The notes beneath the pieces are model-generated. The model was not told where the DNA came from. It did not search any database and saw only the letters and a list, made by a program, of their open reading frames with translations. From Thomasclavelia ramosa DSM 1402 (GTDB lineage: Bacteria > Bacillota_I > Bacilli_A > Erysipelotrichales > Coprobacillaceae), in assembly GCF_014131695.1 (NCBI RefSeq), contig NZ_CP036346.1:2294001-2358000 (forward strand): DNA of 64,000 nucleotides. The letters run 5' to 3'. Both the position numbers and the translations under genes were made by a program. Shown in pieces: positions 29,347 to 37,062 of the stretch; positions within the stretch are counted from its first letter, which is position 1, and the number at the start of each line of letters is the position of its first letter.

Positions 29347-30279
29347 TTACTTTATTTTTACCCACTGACTTTGATCAGATAAATTTATTTTTTCGCTAAT
29401 ACTACCATCAAATAAACTATCTACAGTTGCCTTAGCATTACTGAACCCTGCCACATCCACATAGCTGTTTTGATCACTTGTACCAAATGCAAATACTTTA
29501 TAATACCAGCTGCCACGAGCATAAATCAAATTAGTTCGCCATTGTGTTCCACCACTAATTCCTGGTAACTCTGATGCCATTAAAAAATAGCCATCCTCGC
29601 TATCAATTCCAACTTGCCAGATACCGCCACAAAAATATGGTTTAATATATAGTGTTTTATCACCGATACGGGCCTTTTTCTCATTTTGATTAGTTGCGGT
29701 TTGATGAACCTCATCAAAAATCCGATTACATTCATTAATAATATCCTGTTCTAATGTTAAGTGCGCAGCCCCATATCTATTATAGTAATAATAGCGATAA
29801 CAGTCGTTGTTTTTATACCAGCCATTATACGATGCCACATCAATTCCTTGCTCTGCTATCCATTCATCAAATTGTTTAATAGTTGTAAACGAAAGTACAC
29901 TATCTAAAAAATCATTACAATTAGCTACTGTTTGTGGCGTATTTGAAAGATTTATGTTATTAAAATTCAATTTTGATAACATAGTTTGACTATCTTTTTT
30001 ACTTGTAGCATTACTCTGATTTGTCTTAACAGTAATAACTTTATCAGCAACTTTAATAATAACCTTAGCGTCTTCATTAGAAACATTAATATCTTTATCA
30101 GTATTCTCATTTCCTAATAAGGCAGCATACTGTTTATTAGTTATATCTTTATACCGAGTACTATCAGCAAAAACATTTGCAGCAGTAGAAAAACCAACCA
30201 GCATTATTAATGAGGCAATTGAAATTATTGCCAAAGCTACTATTTCTTCTACTAACGTCATTCCTTTATTATTTATCAT
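29347..30279 (-). CDS. Minor pilin (Trp/Tyr-rich)
   Basis: Prepilin of 310 residues with leader MINNKG and G|MTLVEEIVALAIISIASLIMLVG. The globular part has cysteines at about 121, 167, 191 and 226 and a Tyr-rich CYRYYYYNRYG stretch. Its C-terminal third reads WQVGIDSEDGYFLMASELPG ... GSWYYKVFAFG. No enzyme motif is visible. It overlaps the GspK-like gene by four bases (ATGA), so translation is coupled. The length and aromatic content suggest a tip or adhesin-type minor pilin (inference). Confidence 0.75.
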   Translation of the reverse strand: MINNKGMTLVEEIVALAIISIASLIMLVGFSTAANVFADSTRYKDITNKQYAALLGNENTDKDINVSNEDAKVIIKVADKVITVKTNQSNATSKKDSQTMLSKLNFNNINLSNTPQTVANCNDFLDSVLSFTTIKQFDEWIAEQGIDVASYNGWYKNNDCYRYYYYNRYGAAHLTLEQDIINECNRIFDEVHQTATNQNEKKARIGDKTLYIKPYFCGGIWQVGIDSEDGYFLMASELPGISGGTQWRTNLIYARGSWYYKVFAFGTSDQNSYVDVAGFSNAKATVDSLFDGSISEKINLSDQSQWVKIK

Positions 30280-30740
30280 GCGGCTTCACCTCCGTCATAA
30301 TTAATAACTTTCCATATACCGCCTATTTTTTGCATTACTGCTTGAACATTACTGGTACGATCATTATATTCATAAGTAATCTCAATATATATTAACGGGA
30401 TTATCTTTTTATCATTATCCTTTTCTTGCTCTTTATCTACAATATGGATAACCGCTTGGGATACTTCTCCTTTAGCATTTGGTAAGCTGATTTCAGGATA
30501 AATGTTATCTTCAAAAGCACTACTTTTAGGAATTAAATCCGTTTCGTTATCACCAATTGCTTTTATAAGTGAATCTAAAGCACTCTTTGCATATAGATCA
30601 CATTGTAATTGATTTCGATTATCGATCGAACGATTATAACTTGAATAAGCAAATGTTAAAGAGGCCCCTATAATCAATAATAATATCATTACGATCATTA
30701 CCGCCCATGTAAGCCCTGAGCCTTTATTATTCTTAATCAT
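30276..30740 (-). CDS. Pilin-like minor subunit without Glu5 (PilX/GspK-like)
   Basis: Protein of 154 residues starting MIKNNKGSGLTWAVMIVMILLLIIGASL, a pilin-like leader and helix. The expected Glu at +5 after the glycine is absent (Trp there). GspK-type tip pilins also lack this Glu and cap the pilus start in type II systems. It has an AAGGAGG site upstream. Position between the PilO-like gene and the other minor pilins fits a PilV/PilX/GspK member. The role as initiator of the minor-pilin complex is inference. Confidence 0.7.
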   Translation of the reverse strand: MIKNNKGSGLTWAVMIVMILLLIIGASLTFAYSSYNRSIDNRNQLQCDLYAKSALDSLIKAIGDNETDLIPKSSAFEDNIYPEISLPNAKGEVSQAVIHIVDKEQEKDNDKKIIPLIYIEITYEYNDRTSNVQAVMQKIGGIWKVINYDGGEAA

Positions 30741-30757
30741 ATTTAGCCTCCTTCATA

Positions 30758-31390
30758 TCATTTTTCAATCATATATAAATTATATGTTAAAATTGTATAT
30801 TCTTTAGTACTATCCCTATTATAAGTGTACTGTAATTGAGTTAATGCAACTCCTGTATTTTCAGATATCTTACCTATATAACGAGCAATGTTTGTAGGGC
30901 TTCCTGCAACCTTTTGCTGCACATTTGCAACTAACGTTTTAGGGTTTTCTTCTTTTTCTTCGCTCTTATTTGAAGTTGTTTCGCTTTTACTGTTACTTTC
31001 AGCTTTTGCTTCTTGTAAGGCCACGCTAAAAGATTTAATTTCTGTTTCACTAGCCTCATTGATTGTTAAATCAACTGGTGTTAGGTTATACTCAGCTGCC
31101 AATTCTGAAAAATAAACATCTATTTCATAATCATTCATAATCGACATAAATTTATTATGATAATCGACTAACTCATCTTTCGCTTTTTTAATTGCAGCAT
31201 TAACATCTATATTAGTTTCATATACCGCCTTTTTACTTTCCAACTCAAATTCAAGATTATCCCGCTGTTGTTTTAATGTTGTATTTTTTGCCATAGCAGG
31301 AGAAATCATAAAATACCAGCCCACAACAACTACCATTAGTAATACTAAGATATAAATCAAGATTTGTTCACGTCTACTTAATTTATTCAT
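30758..31390 (-). CDS. Pilus alignment protein PilO-like
   Basis: Bitopic membrane protein of 210 residues with a single helix (REQILIYILVLLMVVVVGWYFMI) and a coiled coil (TLKQQRDNLEFELESKKAVYE). A ferredoxin-like domain lies at about 80-210 with a Ser/Glu-rich insertion. This is the layout of PilO/GspM, which with PilN and PilM joins the inner motor to the pilus. It overlaps the PilN-like gene by 8 bp. Confidence 0.75.
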   Translation of the reverse strand: MNKLSRREQILIYILVLLMVVVVGWYFMISPAMAKNTTLKQQRDNLEFELESKKAVYETNIDVNAAIKKAKDELVDYHNKFMSIMNDYEIDVYFSELAAEYNLTPVDLTINEASETEIKSFSVALQEAKAESNSKSETTSNKSEEKEENPKTLVANVQQKVAGSPTNIARYIGKISENTGVALTQLQYTYNRDSTKEYTILTYNLYMIEK

Positions 31391-32027
31391 TGATCCCTCC
31401 TCCTAAACTACAGATAACTGTCATTTGATAAACAACTACCTTTTCTGGGGTTGTACTAGGCATATAGATAGAACCAGAATTACTAGATTCATCTTCTTTT
31501 TCCACTTCTTTATAACCACTATATCTTACTTTTGTAAAAATATTTAGATCCATCAGGTTTTTAACAATTTGTTTTGTGTATGGAACTTGACTTGTTTCAA
31601 TAACCAAGGTTAGTTCCCCGGTTGTTTGTTCATAATTACTTGAAGTAATTTTGCCTTGTAAAGCCGCTTTATAACAAGCATTATAAATATCTTCACTTAA
31701 GTTAGGATAAGAAGCAATATTAGCATTAACTTTTTTTAGATTATCAATTGTTTTTTGAATTTCTTGCAATGAAGCATATTTTTCTTCATAATCACTATCT
31801 TTATAACTTTTTTCTAAATCACTTATTTTTTGTTTAATTTCAGCAATATCATTTTTATAATTACCTTGTTTAACTTTTAAATAGCCAAAAGCACCACCTA
31901 TAATGAATACTAAAACCAAAGGCAAGATAAGATATTTAAGGTATTCTTGGAAAATATTTTTTTTCTTGGTAGCTAGATAATATTGTTCCAGTAGATCAAT
32001 ATCTTTGCTTTTATTTCGCTTGAACAT
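31383..32027 (-). CDS. PilN-like alignment protein
   Basis: Bitopic protein of 214 residues. A cytoplasmic N-terminus (MFKRNKSKDIDLLEQYYLA), which could contact PilM, precedes one helix (LILPLVLVFIIGGAFGYL) and a coiled coil (YKNDIAEIKQKISDLEKSYKD). An alpha/beta domain follows. Order PilM-PilN-PilO matches the classic type IV pilus operon. Sequence similarity to Gram-negative PilN is low, so the name rests on architecture and position. Confidence 0.7.
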   Translation of the reverse strand: MFKRNKSKDIDLLEQYYLATKKKNIFQEYLKYLILPLVLVFIIGGAFGYLKVKQGNYKNDIAEIKQKISDLEKSYKDSDYEEKYASLQEIQKTIDNLKKVNANIASYPNLSEDIYNACYKAALQGKITSSNYEQTTGELTLVIETSQVPYTKQIVKNLMDLNIFTKVRYSGYKEVEKEDESSNSGSIYMPSTTPEKVVVYQMTVICSLGGGINE

Positions 32028-32035
32028 TATTATCC

Positions 32036-32932
32036 CTACCTTTCACATAAACTTCCAATAGCATAAGCATACTTATGGAGTAAGAATTCCTTAGAGTTAC
32101 CACTGTAATAAATCGTATTACTATTAGCTAAGCGCATTGCCCTTATATCGACACTATCACTTACTACTTCAAATAGCATTTTTTCTTCATAATCATCCAA
32201 TCCACAAAAATATACTCTTTCAATATTTTGATTATAATCAGCCGTTTTAATAAACTGCTTAAACTTAATTAAAATATTGCTTACTTCCATAGTAAAGGAA
32301 CTGCTTCCTCGCTCAGAAAACAATCTTGAACGGTTCGAGAAAACATACTTACCTTCCTCAAATAAATATAAAGCTATATCATTACCATTAATCACCGCAA
32401 TAACAAAGTTTCTTTGAGAAAGTCTGATAATATCTTCTATTAACTTATCGATTGCATTAAGAGAAATATCAATTGCAGTTATTTCAATCCCCACATCATC
32501 AAAAATATTTAAATAATCTTCTATCATCTGCTTTTTCATTGCACAACAAAGAATCTCAATCCCTGGTTTATCTACTAATTTATCTTTTAAAATTGTATAA
32601 TCATAGATCAAATCATGTTCACCATTTTCTAAGCTATCAATTTCTTCTTTAACGATTGCATGTATTTCTTTATCCTTGATCTTAGGAACAATTAAATTCT
32701 TATGCACGATTTGTCCACTATCAATAACCAGCTTACAATCACCAATTCCTTTTTTATTAATTATGCGCAATACATCTTTTAAAGCATCTTCATCCATGAT
32801 TGCACCATCAAGCATAGTCCCCTCAGGTAATTGATAATCTTGAAAATCACTAATATCAATTTGATTACTGCCATTACATACACCACTGACCAATTGTGCA
32901 CTCGTATTCGATAAATATATTATATTTTTCAT
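32036..32932 (-). CDS. PilM-like actin-fold pilus protein
   Basis: Cytoplasmic actin-fold ATP-binding protein that would bind the PilN tail. It begins MKNIIYLSNTSAQLVSG. Recognisable parts are LVIDSGQIVHKNLIVPKI (PilM core), EEIDSLENGEHDLIYDY and AIDISLNAIDKL. The frame extends to 32959, but ATG 32932 has AGGGGGGAC upstream and lies ten bases behind pilC. It is somewhat shorter than Gram-negative PilM. Confidence 0.75.
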   Translation of the reverse strand: MKNIIYLSNTSAQLVSGVCNGSNQIDISDFQDYQLPEGTMLDGAIMDEDALKDVLRIINKKGIGDCKLVIDSGQIVHKNLIVPKIKDKEIHAIVKEEIDSLENGEHDLIYDYTILKDKLVDKPGIEILCCAMKKQMIEDYLNIFDDVGIEITAIDISLNAIDKLIEDIIRLSQRNFVIAVINGNDIALYLFEEGKYVFSNRSRLFSERGSSSFTMEVSNILIKFKQFIKTADYNQNIERVYFCGLDDYEEKMLFEVVSDSVDIRAMRLANSNTIYYSGNSKEFLLHKYAYAIGSLCER

Positions 32933-32942
32933 AAAGTCCCCC

Positions 32943-34136
32943 CTACATACTTCCAACATTTTGATACATTGAATAAATTGGTACTAACACAGAAATAATA
33001 ATTACACAAATTACTACTGCTAAAACAATAATCATAGCTGGTTCCAAAATAGCAACCATTTTTTCTGACGCTAACATAGCTTCATAATCAAAATCATCAG
33101 CTAGTGAACTCAGTAAGTCTTCAAGGTTTCCACTTTCTTCACCAATATATACACTTGAAGTTAATTTAATATCAAATCCATCAATCATTCCAATTGCAAC
33201 TGACAATGCCTCACCATTTCTAACCGCTTTAATAGAGTTATCAAACTGCGTTTCAATATATTTATTACCAATCGTAGATTTTACGATCACCATTGCATTA
33301 ACAATTGAAATCCCACTAGAATATAAAGAGCATAAAGTTCTTGCAAATCTTGAGGTATAAATTATTTTCATTAGTTTCCCAATTATCGGCATTTTTAATT
33401 TAAAGCGATCAAACTGATATTTAACTTTTGGTAATTGCAACAATGACACAATTATTAATATTAATACTAGGATGCCAATCAACAGTGCGTACCAGTAACT
33501 CATAATAAATTTACTAATTATAATATTGATTTCTGTTATTAATGGTAATTCCATTCCCTCAAACATACTAAAGAACGATGGTAACACAGCTGTATAAACA
33601 ATCAATAAAACAACAATTGTAACTATTCCTAATATGACTGGATAAGTCATTGCTGATTTAACTTTATTTTTAATCTTATTATCATTTGTAAATTGATTAT
33701 TTAAGACCATCATTGTATCTTGCATGTTCCCGCTCGCTTCACCAGATCTTACCATTTGAATTAATATATCAGGAAAGGCTTTCCCCTGTTCTTTTAATGC
33801 ATCTGATAATGTTTGTCCCTGCTGCAATTTTACATATATATCATTATAAATCGCTTTTAGTTTCTTATTATCTTCACGGCTTGCTAAAATTGAAACCGTT
33901 CGAATCAGCGGTAATCCAGAATTCATCATTGTTCCAATCTCACGACAAAAATTAGCTAATTCCTTCAATTTCATCTTATAATTTTTAGTTTCTTCTTTAG
34001 TTATATCTTTATGAGAAATCAAATACATATCTTTAACACGTAAAAGCTGACTAAGTTCATGCTCATCCCTAGCCTCCGTTTTTCCTGTTATTTTCTTTGC
34101 GTTTATATCACGTGCTACATATTTATAAATTGCCAT
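32943..34136 (-). CDS. pilC: Type IV pilus inner-membrane platform PilC
   Basis: GspF/PilC-family polytopic protein of 397 residues with two repeats of the T2SSF domain. The first holds LANFCREIGTMMNSGLPLIRTVSILA and the second RFARTLCSLYSSGISIVNAMVIV, followed by a conserved EESGNLEDLLSSLADDFDYE. About three membrane helices lie at 170-195, 215-240 and 365-395. It anchors the assembly motor. It starts a few bases after the PilD gene. Confidence 0.9.
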   Translation of the reverse strand: MAIYKYVARDINAKKITGKTEARDEHELSQLLRVKDMYLISHKDITKEETKNYKMKLKELANFCREIGTMMNSGLPLIRTVSILASREDNKKLKAIYNDIYVKLQQGQTLSDALKEQGKAFPDILIQMVRSGEASGNMQDTMMVLNNQFTNDNKIKNKVKSAMTYPVILGIVTIVVLLIVYTAVLPSFFSMFEGMELPLITEINIIISKFIMSYWYALLIGILVLILIIVSLLQLPKVKYQFDRFKLKMPIIGKLMKIIYTSRFARTLCSLYSSGISIVNAMVIVKSTIGNKYIETQFDNSIKAVRNGEALSVAIGMIDGFDIKLTSSVYIGEESGNLEDLLSSLADDFDYEAMLASEKMVAILEPAMIIVLAVVICVIIISVLVPIYSMYQNVGSM

Positions 34137-34149
34137 TTCTCTTCCTCAC

Positions 34150-34914
34150 TTATAAATTAAAAAATGATAGATACACCCTAATTATTTCATTTCCATATAA
34201 TAGTGCTATAAATATCCCTAAACACAAATATGGTCCAAAAGCCATGTGTGACTGCTCTTTTGACTTTTTTGTTACCATCAAATAACTAGCATAAATCCCC
34301 CCAGCTAATAGTCCAATAAAACCAGCTAATAAAGTATTTATCCAGCCAAGCATAAATCCACAAACAAACATCAGTTTCATATCACCACCGCCAAAACAGT
34401 CTGGTATGGCTAATGTCATTAATAACATAAACCCACTAACTGATGCCATTCCAATAACACGACTACTAATACTAATTTGAGGCTCTAAAACTGCACAGAC
34501 AATAACTGGAGCAACCAAAGCAATAACTAATCCATTAGGGATAGTCATAGTATCAAAATCAATCATTGTAATCGTCAATAAAATCATTGCTAAAACAAAA
34601 CTAACTAATGTCATCCAAGTAAAACCATAACGATAAAAGCATAACATTGCTAACAAACCACCACATAATTCAATTAATGGATACCGTGGGCTAATTGGCT
34701 CTTTGCAAAAGCGACATTTACCTTTTAGAAACAGCCAACTAAAAACAGGTATCATATCATATGGTTTTAATGTATTGTGACAACTAGGGCAAAAACTTCG
34801 TCCATTAACAAAATCCAAATCTCGAGGAATTCGATAAATTAATACATTGATAAAACTGGCAATACAGCTTCCCAAAATAAACATATAGATATAAGCTATT
34901 ATCAAAAAATCCAC
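34150..34914 (-). CDS. pilD: Prepilin peptidase PilD
   Basis: Membrane aspartic protease that removes prepilin leaders and methylates the new N-terminus. The methylase part has zinc-binding cysteines Cys42, Cys45, Cys67 and Cys70. The protease aspartates are Asp119 (MIDFDTMTIPN) and Asp178 (FGGGDMKLMF). About eight helices are present and the length (254) is normal. The frame opens at a TTG (34932), but GTG 34914 has AAGGGG upstream. The extended -10 box at 34942-34947 would place the mRNA start within a few bases of the TTG, which also favours GTG 34914. Confidence 0.9.
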   Translation of the reverse strand: MDFLIIAYIYMFILGSCIASFINVLIYRIPRDLDFVNGRSFCPSCHNTLKPYDMIPVFSWLFLKGKCRFCKEPISPRYPLIELCGGLLAMLCFYRYGFTWMTLVSFVLAMILLTITMIDFDTMTIPNGLVIALVAPVIVCAVLEPQISISSRVIGMASVSGFMLLMTLAIPDCFGGGDMKLMFVCGFMLGWINTLLAGFIGLLAGGIYASYLMVTKKSKEQSHMAFGPYLCLGIFIALLYGNEIIRVYLSFFNL

Positions 34915-34941
34915 ATTTTCACCCCTTATCAAACTACTAAA

Positions 34942-34950
34942 ATTATATCA
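34942..34950 (-). promoter_or_regulatory. Extended -10 promoter for the pilD-pilT operon
   Basis: Minus-strand TGATATAAT is a perfect extended -10 box; no good -35 is visible. It lies about 30 bp ahead of the GTG start of pilD and after the pilin terminator. The motor genes can therefore be transcribed separately from the major pilin. Confidence 0.5.
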
Positions 34951-35083
34951 TAAATTAATCTTCCAACCTAACATAACATCATCTTGAACACACTTCTATA
35001 CCAGTAATTTAACTTTTTTCTGATACATCTATAATACTTTCTTAAATTTATAATAAATATCCCTTTAAATAAGTTAATGAAAG

Positions 35084-35114
35084 AAAAACCGGCCATCTTT
35101 AACGACAACCAGTT
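35084..35114 (-). terminator. Terminator between major pilin and pilD
   Basis: On the minus strand AACTGG and CCGGTT with a G-U-rich continuation form an 11-bp stem (35087-35114), then TTTTTC. This partial stop would raise pilin levels over the motor genes. Confidence 0.75.
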
Positions 35115-35140
35115 TTTTATTCTATAATTTATTCTAATGT

Positions 35141-35575
35141 TTAATTTACTTCATCAATTTTAACATCTTTATTTTTCTTAACTGTTGCTTCTATTTTCTT
35201 ATCATCATCACTAGTCCATGTAACTTTGTAAGACGTAGCTTTTTCTTCTTTTGGTGTTACATTAGTAGGTGTCGGCGCAATTGTTACATCTTCTAAACTT
35301 GTTTTCTTAATTGCTTCTTTCTCTATACTTTCATAAGTTATATCATCAGCAGCAGTTGCTTTAGCTCGTGCTTCTTCTGTTTGTATAACAATATAAATTG
35401 AATGTGCTTCTGCAACATATTTTGATTCTTTAGCATCATCAATATATCCCATTACCGCTGGAACAGCAATCGCAGCTAAAATCCCCAAAATTACTAATAC
35501 TACGATGATTTCAATAAGCGTAAAACCTTTCTTATTTTTAGCTTTTTTCAATCTTTTTAATAATAATTCTTTCAT
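35141..35575 (-). CDS. pilA: Major type IV pilin
   Basis: Prepilin of 144 residues. The basic leader MKELLLKRLKKAKNKKG precedes G|FTLIEIIVVLVILGILAAIAVPAVMG, with Glu at +5 and the classic helix. The mature part is small, Lys/Thr-rich and without cysteines, with a tail rich in acidic and lysine residues. It is first in the locus, short and has a strong promoter, an AGGAG SD and its own terminator, all expected of the major subunit. The frame extends to 35599, but ATG 35575 has GGAGGAG upstream. Confidence 0.85.
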   Translation of the reverse strand: MKELLLKRLKKAKNKKGFTLIEIIVVLVILGILAAIAVPAVMGYIDDAKESKYVAEAHSIYIVIQTEEARAKATAADDITYESIEKEAIKKTSLEDVTIAPTPTNVTPKEEKATSYKVTWTSDDDKKIEATVKKNKDVKIDEVN

Positions 35576-35696
35576 TTTTTCTCCTCCGTTTATCATCAAT
35601 GAATGTCTAAAAAGTTCTTAACAAAGTAAAACCGGTATTACCTCCTGGTCCCATGCAATACCGATTCTTTTCTTTCTTAACATAACTTTTTACTAC
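35576..35696 (-). ncRNA. Structured 5' leader of the major pilin mRNA
   Basis: The predicted leader is about 120 nt. Its outer stem pairs AAAAAGTT with AACTTTTT (35609-35616 with 35684-35691). An inner stem pairs CGGTATT with AATACCG (35633-35639 with 35657-35663) and closes a 17-base loop reading GCATGGGACCAGGAGGT on the RNA strand. The sides share a repeated GTTAAG. The loop holds a GGAGG-like element but no start codon at usable distance. It looks like a regulatory or stabilising RNA. I do not recognise a named riboswitch, including c-di-GMP-I or -II. Confidence 0.5.
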
Positions 35697-35702
35697 AGTC
35701 TC

Positions 35703-35731
35703 ATTATATACCCGAAGGTAAAAAATAACAA
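35703..35731 (-). promoter_or_regulatory. Promoter of the major pilin gene
   Basis: Minus-strand TTGTTA (35726-35731), a 17-bp spacer and TATAAT (35703-35708) form a strong sigma-A-type promoter. Predicted RNA start is about 35696, giving a leader of roughly 120 nt. Confidence 0.65.
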
Positions 35732-35815
35732 TTAATATCTTAGACTAATCACACATAATTCAACTATTTTAATGTTTTTCGATAATTTGTGATGAACCCG
35801 TGATAAATATCATTA

Positions 35816-36643
35816 TTAATCTTCTTGATTGTCTGTACAATTATTATTTTTATGTTGCTTTCGTTGTCTAAAATAATTAACAAGTGAATAATAAACAGGT
35901 ATCGTTAAAAAAATTAACCAGGTTGGTGACCAAATATTTTCATAGAATCCCTCATACAAAAAATATAAAATCACTAATACAGGATACGGGAATCTGTTAA
36001 GGTTGCGGTGTTTAACTGCAGAAATTGCCCCTTCAATAATTGGAACAATTAATAAAAATATCCATAATGGATGCCATAACTCCGTGTATAAGGCTATCCC
36101 GATATAAGCAATAATTGCAAGTAATGCAAAAGGAAACTTTGTATAATCTTCATAGTAGTAATCCCAGCCTTTTTCTTTACGAATTTTACGCCATTCTTCT
36201 TGATCATATTTTTTATCATCCACAAACACACCAGAACCATCGATATGAATTCTTGAATCTTCTTTTGGATCCTCAACATGAATTCCATTCCAGCCAACAT
36301 GAACCTCTTCACCATCTTCACCAGTCACATGAATCCCATGTTTTAAACTAATATGAACACTTTCTTTTTTCTTTTGTTTCTTATCTTCTTCTGTTTTTTC
36401 TTTTGATGCTTGTTGATTATTACCACTTTCAAATTCTTTTTGATCTGTTTTTAGTAAATCATCCAATGACATTCCATATAACTTGGCAAGTAAGATTAAA
36501 TTATCTGTATCTGGAGATGCTTCTGCTCTTTCCCACTTACTAACTGCTTGGCGACTGATTCCTAATTCATTTGCTAAAGCCTCTTGTGAAAGATTTTTTT
36601 CCTTTCGCAATCTTACTAATCGATTTGCAATTTCTATATTCAT
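35816..36643 (-). CDS. XRE-type regulator with membrane domain
   Basis: Protein of 275 residues. A Cro/CI helix-turn-helix covers residues 1-60 (NIEIANRLVRLRKEKNLSQEALANELGISRQAVSKWERAEASPDTDN, shown in part). A Lys/Glu-rich linker and a short HGIHVTGEDGEEVHVGWNGIHV-type beta repeat follow. The C-terminus has about four hydrophobic segments (FPFALLAIIAYIGIAL, WIFLLIVPIIEGAIS and others), so the regulator is membrane-tethered. The start at ATG 36643 has GGGAGG upstream; the frame opens earlier at 36679. It probably represses its own promoter through the GCAACCA palindrome. Target genes are unknown. Confidence 0.8.
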   Translation of the reverse strand: MNIEIANRLVRLRKEKNLSQEALANELGISRQAVSKWERAEASPDTDNLILLAKLYGMSLDDLLKTDQKEFESGNNQQASKEKTEEDKKQKKKESVHISLKHGIHVTGEDGEEVHVGWNGIHVEDPKEDSRIHIDGSGVFVDDKKYDQEEWRKIRKEKGWDYYYEDYTKFPFALLAIIAYIGIALYTELWHPLWIFLLIVPIIEGAISAVKHRNLNRFPYPVLVILYFLYEGFYENIWSPTWLIFLTIPVYYSLVNYFRQRKQHKNNNCTDNQED

Positions 36644-36688
36644 AAATTTATTCCTCCCTAAATCACCTACATTATGCAAAATAATGCT

Positions 36689-36695
36689 TGGTTGC
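36689..36695 (-). promoter_or_regulatory. Half operator site for the XRE regulator
   Basis: TGGTTGC, an inverted half-site of the palindrome at 36721-36735, lies between that operator and the gene start. Confidence 0.35.
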
Positions 36696-36720
36696 TCTAG
36701 ATATTCTAGTTTTCAATTTC

Positions 36721-36735
36721 GCAACCAATGGTTGC
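36721..36735 (-). promoter_or_regulatory. Palindromic operator of the XRE regulator
   Basis: GCAACCA-A-TGGTTGC is a perfect inverted repeat with a one-base centre. It lies just downstream of TATAAT (36745-36750, minus strand), across the expected transcription start, so binding would block the regulator's own transcription. Confidence 0.6.
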
Positions 36736-36791
36736 AATATGACCATTATATTATAATTTGTTCGATGAATACACATAAATTATAATATTTG

Positions 36792-36820
36792 TTGAAATAT
36801 TTTCAAATAATGATTATCAT
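36792..36820 (+). promoter_or_regulatory. Plus-strand promoter for a small RNA
   Basis: TTGAAA (36792-36797), a 17-bp spacer and TATCAT (36815-36820) form a good sigma-A-type promoter. No coding gene follows in this direction. Confidence 0.55.
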
Positions 36821-36826
36821 AAAGTT

Positions 36827-36906
36827 AGGTGATACATTTGTATGGTGTAAAACACCTCCTTTCTGGTTAATGGACTGTTCCGTGCTTGCGCAGTCCATTT
36901 TCTTTT
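36827..36906 (+). ncRNA. Candidate small RNA carrying the 16S anti-SD sequence
   Basis: An 80-nt transcript would start at about 36827 and end at a strong terminator (stem ATGGACTG/CAGTCCAT at 36870-36877 and 36891-36898, then TTTTCTTTT). Upstream, GGTGT-AAA-ACACC (36844-36856) forms a small hairpin. It is followed directly by unpaired TCCTTTCT. Bases 36853-36864 read CACCTCCTTTCT, the 3' tail of 16S rRNA in Firmicutes. The RNA could thus pair with Shine-Dalgarno sequences. The surrounding bases do not match 16S, so this is not an rRNA fragment. The gap 36680-37062 contains nothing coding. A short ATGGTGTAA (Met-Val) is unlikely to matter. Confidence 0.5.
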
Positions 36907-36979
36907 ACTAAAAAAACCATTTTTTAAACTATACAAGTATTATTAATAGTATGATTTCTAAAAATCCTTTTGTCTTATC

Positions 36980-37036
36980 AAAATATAAAAACCTCCTAGT
37001 CAGTGTTTAATTATTTACACTGTCTATTAGGAGGTT
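36980..37036. terminator. Two-tier hairpin terminator of the DUF1846 gene
   Basis: Outer arms AACCTCCTA (36990-36998) and TAGGAGGTT (37028-37036), inner arms CAGTGT and ACACTG (37001-37006, 37017-37022). The minus strand continues TTTATATTTTG, ending the DUF1846 transcript. Confidence 0.75.
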
Positions 37037-37062
37037 ATCATATCATTTTTGATATTTTTACA

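Noticed and set aside
35576-35696. c-di-GMP-I or c-di-GMP-II riboswitch at the major pilin
   Set aside because: Attractive from the function, but I cannot find the class I or class II conserved core in the leader. It is therefore left as an unnamed structured leader.
36853-36864. A 16S rRNA fragment
   Set aside because: Only the last 12 bases match; upstream and downstream bases differ, and a promoter and terminator frame a separate transcript.
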